A stretch of DNA of 61,577 nt from a virus: the IMG/VR virus record IMGVR_UViG_3300033153_010015, positions 1 through 61,577 of that record. One strand, 5' to 3'. Below the pieces are notes generated by a model. The model did not search any database. It had not been told where the DNA came from and saw only the letters and a list, made by a program, of their open reading frames with translations. Position numbers and translations under genes: made by a program. This document shows, piece by piece, positions 51,149 through 59,587 of the stretch (position 1 is its first letter; the number at the start of each line of letters is the position of its first letter).

Positions 51149-52585
51149 ATGTCCACACCAGAGACCGCACCCGAGCTGATGCAGGAAGTTGCCTTCATCG
51201 GATCCATAAACGGCAGAGGCCCTCAGCTCGAGCTACTCGGCCTCATAGACCTGGAGAAGTCGGTAGCCACAGAGGGCGGGGAGGAGGTCACTTCAGTCAG
51301 AGGACTGCGGGAGGGGCTGAACGAGTACCCCTTCAAGGCGTCGGGCATCAACAAGGCTACTTTCTCCAACCCCCACCACTCGAGCTGCCTGAGCGCCAAG
51401 GTCAACGCTACTGTAGGGCTGGGCTTCCTGTCCGACGAGGAGCGCAAGAACGGCCCTCAGGCCCTCAATAGCTCGGCTGTCAGTGGAGAGCAGGACCCCA
51501 AGAAGTCTGCAGCTACTTCCCTCCTGAACCCTTTCTACTTGCCGTCGAAGGTCGACGAAGTCCTCGACCCTGTTTGTGAGGTCTCCTGGAACAACACCCT
51601 CATGAGCGTCGGGCACGACTTCGTCCGGTCAGGCAATGGGTATTTCGAGGTGGCCAGAGAGAAGAGTAATCCGATCGACGGCAAGATCGTGGCTATTTGG
51701 TGGATCCCCTGGTCGAGCACTCGGCCGTACGTGGAAGACGATACCGGCAGGCATTGGCACTGGACCCTCCGCGACCTGAACTCAGGCTACATAGCCTTGG
51801 CGCAGTTCGGCAAGAAGAAAGAGATGATCGAACGCATCGAGAATAATACGTTCTCCGACGCAGGGGCCACCAACATCGGCGAGAAGGTTGATCCGTACGA
51901 CATCCATGAAGTCATCCACGTCCCCAACCCTATGGGACTGCACGAGATCTTCGGCTATCCTGAATGGTTGGCAGCATCTGCACCGATGGAACTCATCGGC
52001 GCCATGATGAAATACAAGTTTGACTTCTTCACCAACCGAGGTGTTCCGGAGTACGCACTGATCGTCACAGGCGGCAAGGTCAAGAAGGAAAACTGGGACA
52101 AGATCGTCAAGAGCCTGAATCGTCACGTAGGCGCCGGCAACAGTCATAAGAGCTGGGCACTGAACCTCGAGGACCCTGACGTTGTGGTAAAGATAGAGAA
52201 GCTGGCCATGGAGTCCACGGCCGACACAGGCATTTTCAAGGACAAGGAGAGCCTGCAGGCCGACGTCGTCACTGCCCACCGTATGCCGCCACTTTTGGGC
52301 AACATCCTCATCCCCGGCAAGCTCGGAGCATCCAACGAGTTCATCAACTCCCTGCTGTCCTTCCAACTGCTGACTATCAACTCCCTGCAGCGCATCTTCC
52401 AGCAGATCCTCTCGGCCACCCTCGGTGCCGGCGGAGGGCTCGGACTGGAGCGCAACGACTTCATCCTCCGCAAGATCACCGACCTCATCGACGTCGGCAA
52501 GGCTGAGACCATCAGCCGGATGCGTCAGGAGCTGCCTCAAGCCAAGGCCGAAGGCCGGGACGTCGACGAAGGACTTAAAGACTAA
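51149..52585 (+). CDS. Portal protein
   Basis: A 478-residue portal of the PBSX-like family: WIPWSSTRPYV region, HVPNPMGLHEIFGYPEWLAA and the late AHRMPPLLGNILIPGKLGAS are characteristic. It forms the dodecameric ring at one vertex through which DNA is packaged. It is transcribed opposite to the rest of the head genes, together with the neck protein that follows. Confidence 0.88.
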   Translation: MSTPETAPELMQEVAFIGSINGRGPQLELLGLIDLEKSVATEGGEEVTSVRGLREGLNEYPFKASGINKATFSNPHHSSCLSAKVNATVGLGFLSDEERKNGPQALNSSAVSGEQDPKKSAATSLLNPFYLPSKVDEVLDPVCEVSWNNTLMSVGHDFVRSGNGYFEVAREKSNPIDGKIVAIWWIPWSSTRPYVEDDTGRHWHWTLRDLNSGYIALAQFGKKKEMIERIENNTFSDAGATNIGEKVDPYDIHEVIHVPNPMGLHEIFGYPEWLAASAPMELIGAMMKYKFDFFTNRGVPEYALIVTGGKVKKENWDKIVKSLNRHVGAGNSHKSWALNLEDPDVVVKIEKLAMESTADTGIFKDKESLQADVVTAHRMPPLLGNILIPGKLGASNEFINSLLSFQLLTINSLQRIFQQILSATLGAGGGLGLERNDFILRKITDLIDVGKAETISRMRQELPQAKAEGRDVDEGLKD

Positions 52586-53145
52586 TGGCCATCAAGAAGT
52601 TCCCAACACGGAGGGTCGTTCAAGGGCTTGCCAAGTTGGGAGCTCTTGAGGCGAAGAAGTATTCCGTCCCGAGGATCGAATCAACAACCCTCGCAGACAA
52701 CGTCAAGGTGGAGCATCGCCGCACAGGGCCTACCAAGTCGACGTACGCGGCCCACATCCCCCACTACTGGGCCGTATTCCGCAACGATGGAACCAAGGCC
52801 AAGAAGCTGCCGAAAGGGAAGTGGTTCGCGATCTTCCCCAACCCTCTGGACGATCCTCGGCACAGAGGCCGGTACCCGAAGCGCCTGGCCAACCGGAGGA
52901 AACTGACTCTGACGCGGAAGCGCATCAAGAGGCTGAAGAAGCAGGGGAAGATGTACTTCACGAATCGGATAAGCGCGGCAGAGGGTGATCACTTCTTCGA
53001 CAACGGCCCGGGGGGCAAGATGGCCCTCTTCGCTCCTGTAGGGGCTGCGGCCATCCTGAAGCAGTTCCGGGGCGACGTACTCGAATTCCTCGGGGACGAC
53101 TTCAAGATCGATGAGTATGGGATTACCCTGAACCTCGGTCTGTAG
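52585..53145 (+). CDS. Neck protein, HK97 gp10-like
   Basis: A 186-residue basic protein. Placement after the portal and a central HIPHYWAVFRNDG with conserved-looking AxxxPKGKW region fit gp10-type neck/tail proteins, which often follow portal and connector genes. Domain assignment is by pattern only. A bidirectional terminator follows. Confidence 0.6.
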   Translation: MAIKKFPTRRVVQGLAKLGALEAKKYSVPRIESTTLADNVKVEHRRTGPTKSTYAAHIPHYWAVFRNDGTKAKKLPKGKWFAIFPNPLDDPRHRGRYPKRLANRRKLTLTRKRIKRLKKQGKMYFTNRISAAEGDHFFDNGPGGKMALFAPVGAAAILKQFRGDVLEFLGDDFKIDEYGITLNLGL

Positions 53146-53150
53146 GCACG

Positions 53151-53182
53151 AAAAAACCCTCGGGAGGTATTAAACCCGAGGG
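53151..53182 (-). terminator. Terminator between convergent genes
   Basis: Perfect 8-bp stem CCCTCGGG/CCCGAGGG (53157-53164/53175-53182) followed on the minus strand by six T. It ends the leftward transcript from the early block and, less strongly, the rightward portal transcript. Confidence 0.85.
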
Positions 53183-53208
53183 CGAAGGGATTTTGAACGG
53201 GAGCTACG

Positions 53209-53568
53209 TCAGCATCGCGGGGGCCTGAACTGACTCGCAAAGGTTACAGGCAGAGCATTCGTAGTGCTGATGGTGAAGTTGTCTTTCCCGTGAAACCTGT
53301 AAGCTATAGATCGTTCGGGTTCGAAGCGGATGGTGGTGAGGTTTTTATTATAGACCACATCCGACTGGAGGGACGACTCTGCCGGTGGCGAGACGAGAAC
53401 AGCGACCTCGAAGGCGACTGCGTAATCTGCGACCATTACCGGGCAGGTAGAGGGCATAGCTGCGATTGCACACGCTTTGCTGTCCGGAGATGCGGCGTAC
53501 ATGGTTGGAGCCATGCAGACAGCACTGAGGAGCAACAGAGCGAGTAGTGGGCGGAATCCTTTGATCAT
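53209..53568 (-). CDS. Exported small protein
   Basis: A 119-residue protein with a clear signal peptide (MIKGFRPLLALLLLSAVCMA, cleavage likely after TMYA) and a mature part with two cysteine pairs that could form disulfides. It is the last gene of the leftward early block. AAGGA lies before the ATG. Exported phage proteins in this kind of position often act in superinfection exclusion; that is inference. Confidence 0.75.
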   Translation of the reverse strand: MIKGFRPLLALLLLSAVCMAPTMYAASPDSKACAIAAMPSTCPVMVADYAVAFEVAVLVSPPAESSLQSDVVYNKNLTTIRFEPERSIAYRFHGKDNFTISTTNALPVTFASQFRPPRC

Positions 53569-53621
53569 AAGGTATCCTTGTTTGGGTTCTTCTTCTTGGC
53601 GACGTGCCTGAAAGCTATACT

Positions 53622-54005
53622 TTAGCCTTTGGCGGGTGAGTTTTCAAGTTGTGTATCGAGCTTACGGTGGTGAAACGCTCGAAGATTACAGGCCACCGCC
53701 GTCTTGACTTCCTCCGAGACTTCAGGGAACCAGACGAGGCCTTTGATGTAGTTCTCGACGACATCCGACTTGGCGATTTCTTTCTCGGTCTCCAATTCGG
53801 GAAACTCGTAGGCGTTGGAGCCTACCTCCTTAACGATTACCTCGAACTTGTCGCCATCTAACTCTACAGGAAGGAGGCACTGAGATGCACTCATCTCGAG
53901 CATGTGCTCCACCATCTTGATGGCGGCTGCACTGCCTGCTGCTTGTACTTCTTCCAACTCTTCACATATACTACTTCTCCTCTCGTTTATATCGTTTAGC
54001 TGCAA
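53622..54005 (-). CDS. Hypothetical acidic protein with unusual start
   Basis: A protein of 111-127 residues, acidic and helical, unknown family. No ATG fits: the frame opens with TTG at 54005 inside the resolvase gene, and a second TTG lies at 53957; GAGGAG at the resolvase end points instead to an ATG that is followed at once by a stop. The start is therefore unresolved; the body of the frame looks coding. Confidence 0.55.
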   Translation of the reverse strand: MQLNDINERRSSICEELEEVQAAGSAAAIKMVEHMLEMSASQCLLPVELDGDKFEVIVKEVGSNAYEFPELETEKEIAKSDVVENYIKGLVWFPEVSEEVKTAVACNLRAFHHRKLDTQLENSPAKG

Positions 54006-54597
54006 ACAGCGCCAACCCTACGCTGTCCAAAACGTGTTTCCATTCGCCTTTACCTAAGACGTGCGGAGTCTTCATGCCCTTGGCCGACACTTTAGTGCAG
54101 GTGTACTCGGCATCGATCGGCCATACGGAGGTGCCCGACTTCTCGAACTTCCACCCCATGGCCGCACAGATTCGGGCTTGGTGGATGTCCTTCGGCACTT
54201 GACCCTTCCACGCACCCGGCAGTACTAGGACGGTGTTCAGGTTGCAGAGGGCCTCAGTGATGACGGCCAGTGCCCCTGACATGGGAGCCAGGTCGACGAC
54301 GTTCTGCTTCCTGGCCTGGTTGGTCTTGCCCGTGTATGAGATGTCCATTGCTTCTACGGCTGCCAGCCCACTCAGCTTGGGGCCAGGAGCTATCATATCG
54401 TTGGCGAGCAAGACCCTGGCCAACTCCGGTACGCACTGCAGCGCACGTATCTTGCCAGGCACTTTGAACAGCACTATCTGAGGCGTATCGAACCTCCGGA
54501 GTCTCACGACGGAGATATTATGGGAGTCAGGATCGGCCCCCATAAACGTCGGACCCGGAGGAAGGTCTTCGAACTGAAAGACCTGTTTAGAAGCCAC
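53971..54597 (-). CDS. RuvC-like Holliday junction resolvase
   Basis: A 208-residue RNase H-fold nuclease expected to resolve four-way junctions before packaging. Acidic residues are in FMGADPDSHN (D22), AAVEAMDIS and the late KHVLDSVGLALF; ALPGAWKGQVPK-type loop LVLPGAWKGQVPKD fits. It starts at GTG 54597, overlapping the exonuclease by 11 bases. It belongs with the polymerase and exonuclease in one replication/recombination cluster. Confidence 0.75.
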   Translation of the reverse strand: MASKQVFQFEDLPPGPTFMGADPDSHNISVVRLRRFDTPQIVLFKVPGKIRALQCVPELARVLLANDMIAPGPKLSGLAAVEAMDISYTGKTNQARKQNVVDLAPMSGALAVITEALCNLNTVLVLPGAWKGQVPKDIHQARICAAMGWKFEKSGTSVWPIDAEYTCTKVSAKGMKTPHVLGKGEWKHVLDSVGLALFAAKRYKREEK

Positions 54598-55123
54598 AGC
54601 GCATTCTCTGAATCATGTTCGATACGTACTGAGCCTGGTGGATGGCGTCGTTCAGGGCGTTGTGGGCGTCTCCCTCGGGCATCTTGGGGCGGCGCATGAC
54701 GTCGCTGGCCAGATCGACTACGGTGCGGACGTCCCGAATGTTACGGAACTTCCAGGGGGTCTTCTTGCAGAACCCGTTGCGTTCGTACGCGTCGGTCAGG
54801 ATGCCGATGTCGAAGTTTGCGCCGTTGCCCCACACACAGGCACACGGATCGATGAAGGACCGCAGGCCGTCGAGGGCGTGCATCAGCTCTACACCGTCAT
54901 CTTTCACCATCTCTGCCCGGGCGTCGTCGGACTGCTTGAGCCACCACTTGACCGTGCTGGGGTCGAGGATTCTGCCCTCTTGGGGCTGCTCCCAGTCGAC
55001 GATGGCGTAGTACTTCTCTCCGATGTCGCTGGTGGTGCGGTCGAAGTATGCTGCGCCGATTGAGGTGATCACGGCCTTATGTCCGGTTCCCATAGTCTCG
55101 ATGTCGATCATTACGTCGTTCAT
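54587..55123 (-). CDS. DexA/DnaQ-like 3'-5' exonuclease
   Basis: A 178-residue DEDD-superfamily exonuclease: exo I in MIDIETMG (D7, E9), exo II GNGANFDIGIL, exo III GDAHNALNDAIHQ. The spacing resembles phage T4 DexA-type enzymes. It may degrade host DNA or process recombination ends. ATGA overlap with the preceding gene. Confidence 0.85.
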   Translation of the reverse strand: MNDVMIDIETMGTGHKAVITSIGAAYFDRTTSDIGEKYYAIVDWEQPQEGRILDPSTVKWWLKQSDDARAEMVKDDGVELMHALDGLRSFIDPCACVWGNGANFDIGILTDAYERNGFCKKTPWKFRNIRDVRTVVDLASDVMRRPKMPEGDAHNALNDAIHQAQYVSNMIQRMRCGF

Positions 55124-55407
55124 GCGTACTCCTGCTCGGTTAGGGTGATCCAGATGGAGTCACCGTCGATGGTGGTTGTGAGTTTGAAGCCTGCCGGCGC
55201 GGTGTAGTGGTCGGTCAGGTACGCACGGACGGCACGACGCACGTTGGACACGTCCTCGTCGTCTTCGACGTCAACGATAACGCTGCCGTCTTTCATCATT
55301 GAAGCCTCCTTCTTGTTGACGAGGTCCAGCACGTACTGGTACTTGCCTGCCGGTCGGTTGGGTCGTTTCTGCTCTCGCTTCTCGGAGATGTATCGGGGGG
55401 ACTTCAT
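55120..55407 (-). CDS. Hypothetical protein
   Basis: A 95-residue protein with a basic N-terminus and an acidic second half (MMKDGSVIVDVEDDEDVSNV). No family was recognised. The start at 55407 overlaps the polymerase stop (ATGA) and has AAGGAAG before it. Confidence 0.7.
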   Translation of the reverse strand: MKSPRYISEKREQKRPNRPAGKYQYVLDLVNKKEASMMKDGSVIVDVEDDEDVSNVRRAVRAYLTDHYTAPAGFKLTTTIDGDSIWITLTEQEYA

Positions 55408-57752
55408 GATGCTTCCTTTTCTGTCCAGGGTATTAAGTTGCCGGCGGCGTCGAATACAGGGTCGGCGTATTTGTCCCAAACGTGCATGAGTACGACTTCC
55501 GCCGATGCTCTGACGTCCGGGGTGACGGTCTGCATATTGTCGACCATGATTCTAGTGATCTCCTTGACGCAGTCCTGGAGCTTCTCGTCGTTGAGGATGT
55601 CGCCGAGGAATTCGTCATGGATAAAGATGTGGGGAATGAACCGACCGAGGAGGACGTTCCCTCTGGTCTCGTCGTAGCAGGCTCTGACCAGCTCGAAGGC
55701 TCCGAGTAGGGCTCCCTCGGCCGAAGGGCTCTGGAGGGCCATACCGTTGGCGCATGCGGTATACGTGCATCCGGATCGGACGAGGCCAAGGGGCGTGACG
55801 TACTTGTAGCAGTCAGATTCGCTGTAGCTGCCGTCGGCGTTCTTGAAGCGCTTGGGACTGTTACGGTAATCGACTTGGTCGCTGATGCCCTTGAGGTGCA
55901 ACTTCATCTCGGGAAGGGTCTTCTTCCAGAACTCTCTGAGCTTCTTGGAGGTCTCAAGGTCGAGGTCCTTGACGCCGAACGTGCCTTTGGCGTAGGTCAT
56001 GAATGTTTTGGGTCCGAGGCCTCCTGGATATCCGAGGCCCGTAGGCTTGGCCATCTTGCGCCAGTACTTGAAGAACTTCAGCTGGTCGGCGTCTCCTGCC
56101 TTCGTTATCAGGAATAGGTCGTAGAGGTCGTCGGCAGACGTCCTGCCTTGACTGTCGGCCCATGCTTTGAACTCGGGGAACATCTCGTAAGCCAGTGTGG
56201 CAGCCAGGAAGGCGTGAGGATCCCAGCCTTTGTTGATAATCTCAGCCAGCTTGCTGAAGCCGAACCGATCGATGCAGTTCTGGGCAGCTGTGCCAAGCTC
56301 CATGGATCCGTAGTCGGCTGAGAGGAGTAGGTGGCCTTCCCGAGGCACGACGGCCTTACGGACGCGGGGATCAACCTGCTGACCGTTCCAGCTGGGGTAA
56401 TGGTCGCACTTGGAGCTCGACGTGCGGCCGGTCTCTTTGATGGTGTTGAAAGGGGAGTGGATGCAGCCGACAGGGTTGCCGTCTTTGCCCTCGAGTCGGA
56501 CGAGGTAGTCTGTGACGATCTTCTGCCACTTCTGACGGTACTGGTACTCGGCCAAGACGGAGGTGTAGACGGCCTTGCCGTCATCGTCGACCGTGTCGGT
56601 GCTGATCTGGTCATCGAGGTGAGTGAACTCCTCGAGCCAATCTTTATCGGTCTTGATGTTGCCTTCTGGGTTCTTCTCGGTGGCAGGGTTGCGCCAGATC
56701 TTGACGTCTTCCTTGGCTGCGGCAAGGTCTTCGACGTACTTGATGAGGGTGGTCTTGGAGATCTTCTCCTTGACGCCCTTCTTCATCTTGACGGGGCAGT
56801 CGCAGTCTTTGACGGCCTTGTTCTTGTACTCTGGATGCTCCTTATGGCCGTGGCAGGATGGTTGGTGGTCCTTGGTGCCTGTCTTGAAGGGCTGGGGAGG
56901 GACGGCCGGGATGAGGATGCCTGCCTTGATCAGGTTGGGCATGTGCTTGTGGTCGAGGAGTTCGTCCATATCCTTACGAACTGCACGGACGGCGTCCTTG
57001 TCGACCATCGAGCCGGCCATGGTCATTAGGCTGAGGGCGAAGGCTGTCCGGACTCGGAAGTCTTCGGTGACGAACGGATCGACGCCTTCATTCTTGAGGC
57101 GGGCTGCTTTCTTCTCCTGCTCCAGGTAGATGGGAAGGACGTAGACCGAGTCGTAGACGGCGTACTCTGAAGCTTCTGGGGGATACTCGGCGGCGGGCAT
57201 GCCGGAGAGGAGGTGATAGTTCATCCGCCAAGCGTCTTCGCCGTGCTTGTTGGCCGATATGTCGATGCCGAGGTATTCCTCCACCAGGAAGTCGAGGGCG
57301 TACCGAATGCGCCGCACGCGGCCACCACGCAGGGTCTGCATCTCAAGGCTGCCGTGGTCGGTCAGGTTGAGGAGCATCTCACGGAGCATGGTGTCCTTGA
57401 CGAGGCCTTTCTCCAGGCAATCGAAGATAGCCGGCACGAGGTCCGGGAAGGTCGTAGCGATGGCGCGAAGGTCGAACCCTCCGCCGTTGTGCATGACGAC
57501 CAGGTACTTGCCGGAGAGCAGCTCCTTGCACGTCTCATAGAGCTTGTTCTCGGCATCCCCGTCAGAGATGAGGTCAGTGTCGAACGCGTCGTCCTCGGAC
57601 CAGTTCTCATGGTTCAACGTGGCCATGGAAAGGCAGATGACGTCAGGGCTGACCTGATTCTCGGCCATGAGGAAGGTTTCGACGTCGGCCCCTACGAGGG
57701 GGAGCATTTGGCCGGTTATCGTGGGCTTTTGGATCATGTTAGGGGACTCCAT
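55404..57752 (-). CDS. Family A DNA polymerase with proofreading
   Basis: A 782-residue replicative polymerase. 3'-5' exonuclease: GADVET (D23, E25), MHNGGGFDLRA (87-97), YAVYD (197-201). Polymerase: motif A LLSADYGSMELGTAAQ (476-491), motif B RKMAKPTGLGYPGGLG (565-580), motif C FIHDEF (710-715). In motif A the usual Arg after Glu-Leu is Gly. A Cys/His-rich insertion (residues 300-320) might bind zinc. It starts at 57752, overlapping the gene before it; an ATG five codons later is possible. Confidence 0.9.
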   Translation of the reverse strand: MESPNMIQKPTITGQMLPLVGADVETFLMAENQVSPDVICLSMATLNHENWSEDDAFDTDLISDGDAENKLYETCKELLSGKYLVVMHNGGGFDLRAIATTFPDLVPAIFDCLEKGLVKDTMLREMLLNLTDHGSLEMQTLRGGRVRRIRYALDFLVEEYLGIDISANKHGEDAWRMNYHLLSGMPAAEYPPEASEYAVYDSVYVLPIYLEQEKKAARLKNEGVDPFVTEDFRVRTAFALSLMTMAGSMVDKDAVRAVRKDMDELLDHKHMPNLIKAGILIPAVPPQPFKTGTKDHQPSCHGHKEHPEYKNKAVKDCDCPVKMKKGVKEKISKTTLIKYVEDLAAAKEDVKIWRNPATEKNPEGNIKTDKDWLEEFTHLDDQISTDTVDDDGKAVYTSVLAEYQYRQKWQKIVTDYLVRLEGKDGNPVGCIHSPFNTIKETGRTSSSKCDHYPSWNGQQVDPRVRKAVVPREGHLLLSADYGSMELGTAAQNCIDRFGFSKLAEIINKGWDPHAFLAATLAYEMFPEFKAWADSQGRTSADDLYDLFLITKAGDADQLKFFKYWRKMAKPTGLGYPGGLGPKTFMTYAKGTFGVKDLDLETSKKLREFWKKTLPEMKLHLKGISDQVDYRNSPKRFKNADGSYSESDCYKYVTPLGLVRSGCTYTACANGMALQSPSAEGALLGAFELVRACYDETRGNVLLGRFIPHIFIHDEFLGDILNDEKLQDCVKEITRIMVDNMQTVTPDVRASAEVVLMHVWDKYADPVFDAAGNLIPWTEKEAS

Positions 57753-58048
57753 TCCAGTTGGGCACGCTTTTCATCGGAAGTCATTGTGGGAAGGAACCCT
57801 GTAAGGCATTTCAGGCACTTCAACATTCCAAGACGCTCCTCAACCAATTGAAGCCCACACTCGGGGCAGTGGTAGGGGTGGACCATCACTCCTCGCTCTT
57901 TTAGTGTATTCTCTATTGACCGGATCTGCTCTTTGGAGTAGTCGACATCTCCGACCAACTGGAGTGTTATATTCCGCTCCTGCAGCATCATGAGCAGCTG
58001 GGCATCCGATGCCTTACTGTATGTGTGCTTGTAGTGGTCTATTTGCAT
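57734..58048 (-). CDS. Zinc-ribbon protein
   Basis: A 104-residue protein: helical N-terminus, then CPECGLQL and CLKCLTGF, a C-terminal zinc ribbon. AAGGCAG precedes the ATG. It lies directly before the polymerase gene and after the structured 58.05-58.47 kb region. Confidence 0.7.
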   Translation of the reverse strand: MQIDHYKHTYSKASDAQLLMMLQERNITLQLVGDVDYSKEQIRSIENTLKERGVMVHPYHCPECGLQLVEERLGMLKCLKCLTGFLPTMTSDEKRAQLEWSPLT

Positions 58049-58474
58049 GCTGCTGCCTTATAGGTTGAAATTAAAGCCGGTCGACAGGGTTCTTCACCTG
58101 CGTTGGCCTGTCGTGGTATCCCATTCGATATACGCCACCGACTGAATCCTCCCGGCCAAGGAGGGTATCACGACCGGACTGCCTCGGCCGGCGGTACGTA
58201 ACCGCCTGCGTTCGGACTTCTGGTCACCCGAGCAGGTCTCGAACCTGCAAAACCCTTCAGCACCCTTTTAGCAAACCTGATCAGTCATTTCAACGAGTCC
58301 TGTATAGCGCGCCACGCGCAGACTCTTCCTTTCACAGGCGGTCACGAGAATTCGGCTTTATCCGTATGTTAAGCTATCGGGCGGGAAAAGCGGAGGCGCC
58401 CCGATTGGGAAGGACGCCTCCGGGTCTGCTGCCTATCGGAACCGCTCTGGAGGGAGGAGCGGAGGAGGCACCGA
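58049..58474 (-). other. Structured gene-free region with tRNA-like T-arm
   Basis: About 425 bases with no gene between two leftward genes. On the minus strand, in order: stem 58471-58480/58431-58439 with inner stem 58457-58462/58442-58447; terminator 58385-58421; stem 58321-58325/58295-58299 with inner 58315-58319/58307-58311; hairpin 58248-58232 whose loop TTCGAGA and following TCGGGTG-A-CCA look like a tRNA T-arm and 3' end; 58206-58190; and 58113-58082. No complementary 5' acceptor strand was found, so no tRNA is called. Confidence 0.55.
58385..58421 (-). terminator. Terminator downstream of the probable ssDNA-binding gene
   Basis: Stem GGAGGCG/CGCCTCC (58415-58421/58392-58398) with an inner CCC/GGG, followed on the minus strand by GCTTTTCCC. 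Confidence 0.65.
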
Positions 58475-59197
58475 TTAGGCCTGCGGAGTAAGGACGCAAG
58501 TCCCGTCGTGTTGGGTGTAGAACTGGCTGATTGCTTCAGGGGTGAGGGTTCGAAGCAGCTCGTCGCCCGTCTTGGCACCGTGATAGTTGGTGATCACGTA
58601 CGTCTTGGACGGATCGTTCCTGTTCTGGCGGCTGACGTTGTTCACCTCGATGGTGATGTACTGGCCGTCCATCGGCTTGATGCCGTTGTACGTGCCGTTG
58701 GGATTGTACCCGCACGCTGCAAAGCCGTCGGCTTCACCAACCTCCTCGTCGGAGACGTTGTACGCAGTCGTCAGGATCTTCTTGATGTCGCGCTTGAAGT
58801 AGTCGGAGTTCTGCTTGGAAACAGAGCTGACCAATTCGCCAAGCTTATGGCTCGGCTCGCTGCCTTCGACAGAGAAGATATGAACGACGGTGAACTGCGG
58901 AATGAAACAGGTGACGCCGCCGCGGTCGGGCTTCATCTCCACCGTGTCCAGACGATACAGGTAACGCCCTGCTTTGGCGTACTCCGTACTGTGCCCGGAA
59001 CTGGTGCTGCCGAGACCTGACAACAGGTTGGGGTTGAGGTTCATCCCTCCGGCCGCAGGCATTGGCGGCATGGTTTGCTGTTGAGGCGTGGGTGCCGGGG
59101 CTGCTGCCTGGACCGGGGGTTGAACCGCTGGCGCGGGGGCTGCTGCTGCTGCTGCTGCTGGGGCGGGTGCTGGGGTGTCGTTTCCGAAAAGTCCCAT
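58475..59197 (-). CDS. Probable ssDNA-binding protein
   Basis: A 240-residue protein: a Pro/Ala/Gln-rich N-terminus (MGLFGNDTPAPAPAAAAAAA) and a globular part from about residue 70 (AGRYLYRLDTVEM, FIPQFTVVHIF, GQYITIEVNNVSRQNR) with strands suited to an OB fold. Location beside polymerase and helicase and the strong own ribosome site (AAGGAG) suggest an abundant single-strand DNA-binding protein; not proven. The start resembles the internal start at 2344. Confidence 0.55.
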   Translation of the reverse strand: MGLFGNDTPAPAPAAAAAAAPAPAVQPPVQAAAPAPTPQQQTMPPMPAAGGMNLNPNLLSGLGSTSSGHSTEYAKAGRYLYRLDTVEMKPDRGGVTCFIPQFTVVHIFSVEGSEPSHKLGELVSSVSKQNSDYFKRDIKKILTTAYNVSDEEVGEADGFAACGYNPNGTYNGIKPMDGQYITIEVNNVSRQNRNDPSKTYVITNYHGAKTGDELLRTLTPEAISQFYTQHDGTCVLTPQA

Positions 59198-59287
59198 GAC
59201 TTTCTCCTTGGATTACTCGTTCTCGTTTTGTACTTACTCACTCACGCTTTCGTGAACTTTAGAATATAAGTTACAGTATATTTTAGA
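59198..59287 (-). promoter_or_regulatory. AT-rich leader, probable promoter region
   Basis: Ninety AT-rich bases before the probable ssDNA-binding gene. Minus-strand TATACT and TATATT hexamers and a TTGAAT are present, but no pair has ideal spacing. An AAGGAG ribosome site ends the region. Confidence 0.35.
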
Positions 59288-59581
59288 CTATTCAAGCCCC
59301 TGTTCCGAACTTTTCTCGGAATCCTGCAGAGGCAACTCCAACTGCGTCATCCTGTCCTCAGGATCTAAGATCAAGAAGTCTTTTCTCTCGCAACCAAAAG
59401 AGGCACGAGACCAACGCTCCCAGAAGACCCAGAAGCCTTCGCGGCATCCGCCTACACGATCTATGTGTCCTAAATCCCCCTTACGGGCGAAGGTGCAGCC
59501 TGGGGATTCTTCGTCTGCGTCGCAGTCCAACGTGTGAAGGAACTGTATGACGTCGCCTGGTTGTGGATCAAATTTACTCAT
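59288..59581 (-). CDS. Hypothetical acidic protein
   Basis: A 97-residue protein with four cysteines spread through the first two thirds and a beta-like pattern (MSKFDPQPGDVIQFLHTLDC). No family was recognised. AGGATAACC before the ATG. Its 3' end carries a 19-base hairpin also present at the end of the helicase gene upstream. Confidence 0.7.
   Translation of the reverse strand: MSKFDPQPGDVIQFLHTLDCDADEESPGCTFARKGDLGHIDRVGGCREGFWVFWERWSRASFGCERKDFLILDPEDRMTQLELPLQDSEKSSEQGLE
59303..59321 (-). repeat. 19-base hairpin repeat, copy 1
   Basis: TTCCGAGAAAAGTTCGGAA on the minus strand, a 6-bp stem with 7-base loop, ten codons from the end of the 97-residue gene. The identical word is at 59596-59614 in a different reading frame. 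Confidence 0.8.
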
Positions 59582-59587
59582 AGCTGG

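Noticed and set aside
58221-58330. Complete tRNA or tmRNA gene
   Set aside because: The T-arm and CCA end look right, but no 5' strand complementary to TCGGGTG, no D-arm and no convincing anticodon arm were found by eye on either side.
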